Origin: Chryseobacterium scophthalmum
Lineage (GTDB): Bacteria > Bacteroidota > Bacteroidia > Flavobacteriales > Weeksellaceae
Length of the DNA stretch: 64,000 nucleotides
Assembly (NCBI RefSeq): GCF_900143185.1
Contig: NZ_FSRQ01000001.1
Coordinates: 1,736,001-1,800,000 of the forward strand
Direction of reading: 5' to 3'
In this document: positions 61,424-64,000 of the stretch, in pieces
Layout of the letters: the number at the start of each line of letters is the position of its first letter
Numbering within the stretch: the stretch's first letter is position 1
Notes under the pieces: generated by a model
The model's input: the letters and a program-made list of their open reading frames with translations, nothing else
Databases searched by the model: none
Told to the model about the DNA's origin: nothing
Program-made: the position numbers and the translations under genes

Positions 61424-61471
61424 AACAAAAAAGACTGCTTTTGGGCAGTCTTTTTTGTTTTATTTAATCTT
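61412..61471. terminator. Bidirectional terminator with 27-bp perfect stem
   Basis: 61412-61438 is exactly complementary to 61445-61471, with a 6-nt loop. The core GACTGC/GCAGTC with A6/T6 is a classical bidirectional terminator. The outer 10 bp include the last codons and the stop codon of the plus-strand gene and touch the stop of purK. Confidence 0.9.
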
Positions 61472-62579
61472 AAGCAATTACTCTTACCATTGCTTTTACT
61501 TGGATCAGTTTCTCCATCAATTCTTCTCTGGATTCTGCCAAAACATTGATGTGTCCCATTTTTCTTCCGGGCTTGGTTTCTGTTTTTCCGTAAAGGTGAA
61601 TGTAGGTTTCCGGAAGCTTCAAAACCTCTTCCATTCCTTCATAAATTACTTTTCCTGAGAAACCTTCTGCTCCAACTAAATTCAGCATCCCACTGTAAAT
61701 AACGGCATCGGTATCTGCCAAAGGAAGATTTTTCACCACACGATACATTTGTTCGAATTGCGAATTGGCATTACCTTCCTGACTTTGATGTCCTGAATTG
61801 TGAAGTCTCGGTGCGGTTTCATTGACCCATACTTTTCCTTCTTTATCCAAAAATAATTCAATAGCAAAAAGTCCAGGAGAATTTACGGCATTCAGAAATT
61901 TCTCAGTAATTGAATCGATTTGATCTTCAATTTCATCACTTAAAAAAACCGGACAAATATTAAAGTCAAGTAAATTTAATTTAGGATCGGCAACCATTTC
62001 TGTTACAGGGAAAATTTGAGTTTCTCCGTTTTCGTTTTTAGCAACAATTACCGAAAGTTCTTTGTCAATATCAACTAGTTTTTCAAGAACAGAATCTTGT
62101 ATCCAAAGATTTTTCATATCTTCATTCGTACGGATAACCTGAACTCCTTTTCCGTCGTAACCACCTGTATTCATTTTCTGTACAAAAGGAAGCGGCATTT
62201 TTATTTCGTCTGAACTTCCATCCATAATTTCAAAATCCGGACTTGGGATATCATGCGCTTTATAAAACTGCTTTTGAAGAATTTTTTGCTGAATGGTTTT
62301 AATGATTTGTGCATTCGGAACTACTTTTATCCCTTGATTTTCAAGTTCTGCCAAAGCATCTGCATTTACATGTTCAATTTCAATGGTTACTACATCTTTA
62401 TCTTTTCCGAAATTCAAAACGGTTTCGTAATCATTGAAACTTCCTTGTGTAAAATGCGAAATATTATGACAAGGCGCATCTGCAGCAGGATCTAACGTGT
62501 AAAATTCATCATCATACTTCAGCGCTTCCTGAATGAGCATTCTACCGAGCTGTCCGCCTCCCAAAATTCCTATTTTCAT
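61470..62579 (-). CDS. purK: N5-carboxyaminoimidazole ribonucleotide synthase
   Basis: This is a 369-residue ATP-grasp enzyme that carboxylates AIR with bicarbonate and ATP to N5-CAIR, the substrate of PurE. The N-terminal MKIGILGGGQLGRMLIQEA is the PurK hallmark, followed by DPAADAPC. The ATP-grasp part has PLPFVQKMNTGGYDGKGVQV and KELSVIVAKNENGE. The metal-binding end is FAIELFLDKEGKVWVNETAPRLHNSGHQSQE. The length is standard. It is monocistronic, with a palindromic repeat upstream. Confidence 0.97.
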   Translation of the reverse strand: MKIGILGGGQLGRMLIQEALKYDDEFYTLDPAADAPCHNISHFTQGSFNDYETVLNFGKDKDVVTIEIEHVNADALAELENQGIKVVPNAQIIKTIQQKILQKQFYKAHDIPSPDFEIMDGSSDEIKMPLPFVQKMNTGGYDGKGVQVIRTNEDMKNLWIQDSVLEKLVDIDKELSVIVAKNENGETQIFPVTEMVADPKLNLLDFNICPVFLSDEIEDQIDSITEKFLNAVNSPGLFAIELFLDKEGKVWVNETAPRLHNSGHQSQEGNANSQFEQMYRVVKNLPLADTDAVIYSGMLNLVGAEGFSGKVIYEGMEEVLKLPETYIHLYGKTETKPGRKMGHINVLAESREELMEKLIQVKAMVRVIA

Positions 62580-62638
62580 TTTTACTTTTATTTTTTCTAT
62601 TAGATTTAATTATTTTTAATAAAGCTTTTAAACATCCG

Positions 62639-62728
62639 AATTGTCATTACGATGAAGGAGAAATCTCTAAAAAAATTAAAAAGCTTAGATTCTTCATTTC
62701 GCTTTGCTACATTCAGAATGACAGAATG
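62639..62728. repeat. Dispersed GTCATTCTGAA-type palindrome, second copy
   Basis: Imperfect ends ATTGTCATT (left) and GAATGACAGAAT (right) enclose AAATCTC and GATTCTTCATTTCGC blocks. It is related to the element at 5221-5310 and fills most of the 152-bp gap between purK and the DUF1543 gene. Confidence 0.5.
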
Positions 62729-62731
62729 AAG

Positions 62732-63280
62732 CTATATTTTATCAATTTTCAAATATCCCAATCCCATCGGATTTTCCTGATTTTCGATATCAGACTTCAC
62801 TAAAACAATTGAATATTTTTCTTTCATTTTTTCAGGAAGAATATCGTTGACATTAAAAATGTCATCAATATCAACACCGTGTTTGTCATCAATGTGACTT
62901 ACAGCACCTTCAAAACCCATTGTTTTATAAAACTCTGTCTGTTTTGCTTTTTTCACGATTTCAGCCATTGAAGTTCCAACCATTAAATGCTGCTCATGAA
63001 ACTCTTCAAAATATCCTTTTTTATAACCGCCCAAATTGATAAAATACAATTGATTTTCTGAAACTTCTTCTCCTTTTTCTACGATTTTCACTTCAAAACC
63101 ATCAGCAAATTTTACTTCCTGATAACAGTCGAGATGAATTTTTCCTTCGGCTTCTTTCCAGAAATCTTTAATATCCGGAACTAAATCTTTGAGACTTTCA
63201 GCGATACCAAAGAAAACATCATGTTGTTCTATATTTCTGCCTTTTGGCGTTGCACCAAGGATGATATAAAATAACTTCAT
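62732..63280 (-). CDS. DUF1543 domain-containing protein
   Basis: This is a 182-residue cytoplasmic protein. The opening KLFYIILGATPKGRNIEQHDVFFGIA is the DUF1543 signature. The second half repeats the pattern (LYFINLGGYKKGYFEEFHEQHLMVG), as expected for this internally duplicated family of unknown function. The longest open frame adds 23 codons, but a -7 box (TATTTTTG, 63305-63298) lies inside that extension, so the ATG giving MKLFYIIL is preferred. It is divergent from the TauE/SafE gene. Confidence 0.9.
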   Translation of the reverse strand: MKLFYIILGATPKGRNIEQHDVFFGIAESLKDLVPDIKDFWKEAEGKIHLDCYQEVKFADGFEVKIVEKGEEVSENQLYFINLGGYKKGYFEEFHEQHLMVGTSMAEIVKKAKQTEFYKTMGFEGAVSHIDDKHGVDIDDIFNVNDILPEKMKEKYSIVLVKSDIENQENPMGLGYLKIDKI

Positions 63281-63297
63281 TTTGAATTTTATTTTTG

Positions 63298-63305
63298 CAA
63301 AAATA
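63298..63305 (-). promoter_or_regulatory. -7 element of the DUF1543 gene
   Basis: TATTTTTG on the minus strand, 17 bp upstream of the chosen ATG. No clear -33 TTG is seen. Confidence 0.45.
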
Positions 63306-63332
63306 CGGCAAAAAATAATCTTGGATGAATGT

Positions 63333-63363
63333 TTGCCTGAAAACCGCAATAGTTTTATATTTG
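63333..63363 (+). promoter_or_regulatory. Promoter of the TauE/SafE gene
   Basis: -33 TTG (63333-63335) and -7 TATATTTG (63356-63363) are 20 bp apart. The ATG at 63368 begins exactly 4 nt after the -7 box, which predicts a leaderless mRNA. Confidence 0.65.
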
Positions 63364-63367
63364 TACC

Positions 63368-64000
63368 ATGTCGGAGATCATTATTCTTTTTCTTGGCGCT
63401 ATCTCGGCCGGGCTTTTAGGTTCGCTCACCGGTTTGGGAGGTGGAGTTATCATTATCCCTTTATTAACGCTTGGTTTCGGTGTTCCTATGCATTATGCAA
63501 TTGGTGCTTCATTGATTTCGGTAATCGGAACTTCTTCCGGAGCAGCCGTTGCATTCGTAAAAGAAGGCTTTACCAATATGAGGATCGGAATGTTTTTGGA
63601 GATCGCAACCACTTCAGGAGCAATTGTGGGAGCTTTGGTTTCCGGAATGCTGAATCCTAATACCATCGGGATCATCTTCGCAAGTATTCTTTTGCTTACG
63701 GTTATTTTAAATCTAAAAGGAAAACCCGATCATCAGGAAGCTTTAATCAAAGGAAGCCTGGAAGATAAACTGAAATTGTACGGAACTTTCCCCGATAAAG
63801 GTGTTGTGAAAAACTATGCAGCAAGAAATACCATTCCCGGATTCTTTATGATGATGTTTGCAGGAGCAATGTCCGGACTTTTAGGAATCGGTTCCGGTGC
63901 TTTGAAAGTATTGGCAATGGATAATATGATGAGGTTACCTTTCAAAGTTTCTACAACGACCAGTAATTTTATGATTGGTGTAACTGCAGTTGCAAGTTCA
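63368..64000 (+). CDS. Sulfite exporter TauE/SafE family permease (N-terminal part)
   Basis: These are the first 211 residues of a multi-helix inner-membrane protein cut by the window edge. The opening AISAGLLGSLTGLGGGVIIIPLLTLGFGVPMHYAIGASLISVI is the TauE/SafE repeat signature with GxGGG. The second repeat begins near GAMSGLLGIGSGALKVLAMDNMM, followed by the FKVSTTTSNFMIGVTA motif. The family moves sulfite, sulfoacetate or other organosulfur anions; the substrate here is unknown. A hydrophilic loop of about 45 residues (KGKPDHQEALIKGSLEDK) separates the halves. Confidence 0.92.
   Translation, partial: MSEIIILFLGAISAGLLGSLTGLGGGVIIIPLLTLGFGVPMHYAIGASLISVIGTSSGAAVAFVKEGFTNMRIGMFLEIATTSGAIVGALVSGMLNPNTIGIIFASILLLTVILNLKGKPDHQEALIKGSLEDKLKLYGTFPDKGVVKNYAARNTIPGFFMMMFAGAMSGLLGIGSGALKVLAMDNMMRLPFKVSTTTSNFMIGVTAVASS

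Noticed and set aside
1..64000. tRNA, rRNA, integrase, transposase or prophage genes
   Set aside because: All gaps were read for tRNA-like stems with CCA-type ends and for recognisable mobile-element proteins; none was found. The mobile-looking features are short non-coding palindromes only.

Overview
The window looks like chromosomal DNA of a Bacteroidota flavobacterium, most likely Chryseobacterium or a close Weeksellaceae relative. The DNA is strongly AT-rich. Promoters follow the Bacteroidetes pattern, with a -33 TTG and a -7 TAnnTTTG. It carries a gldJ-porU-porV type IX secretion (T9SS) block, T9SS cargo with C-terminal sorting domains, TPR-fused sensor kinases and many short dispersed palindromes. 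No rRNA, tRNA, CRISPR array, transposase or phage gene was recognised.

Layout. 1-6 kb: two related M13 metallopeptidases (the first cut by the window edge), cinA, an uncharacterised acidic protein and a lipocalin lipoprotein. 6-17.5 kb: a LytS/LytTR-type two-component system, then an amidohydrolase, a broken SIMPL-like gene, two unknown envelope genes, an intact SIMPL gene, a DUF4140/DUF4139 gene and a VWA-domain gene. 17.7-25.7 kb: an FAD oxidoreductase, a SpoIIAA-like protein, an MFS exporter, lipA, a sigma factor, tyrS and two related small lipoproteins. 25.9-33.6 kb: a NarL-type two-component system, then a TetR-TolC-EmrA-EmrB efflux cluster. 33.7-43 kb: holB, an outer-membrane protein-lptC-anmK run, an SRPBCC protein, a Nudix hydrolase and murF. 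41-48 kb: gldJ, divergent from porU-porV. 48.5-64 kb: a FUSC membrane protein, a phosphopantetheinyl transferase, a HugZ-like protein, sahH, a lipoprotein, a YiaA-like protein, two tandem DUF285 T9SS cargo proteins, purE, an EamA transporter, two small unknown proteins, purK, a DUF1543 protein and a truncated TauE/SafE permease.

Main new observation. Five intergenic regions between 8.75 and 14.4 kb carry the same paired direct repeat, TTCACCAAGT twice with exactly 21 bp periodicity. Four of them end 27-28 bp before a -7-like element of a downstream gene; the fifth has the same spacing to the promoter of the LytTR kinase-regulator operon. This is the layout known for LytTR-domain DNA binding, so the window appears to hold a complete, self-regulating LytTR regulon: kinase, regulator, operators and envelope target genes. 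One of its members has an in-frame stop just after the signal peptide.

A second, similar observation concerns the two small lipoproteins at 24.6-25.7 kb. Each has a NarL-style 7-2-7 inverted repeat 24 bp upstream of its -33 box, next to and divergent from a NarL-type kinase/regulator pair. Other points of interest are several genes whose start codon lies exactly 4 nt after the -7 box (predicted leaderless mRNAs), a cloverleaf-like nested palindrome at 51.4-51.7 kb, two palindromic elements inside an efflux operon, and tandem T9SS cargo genes that differ in repeat number.
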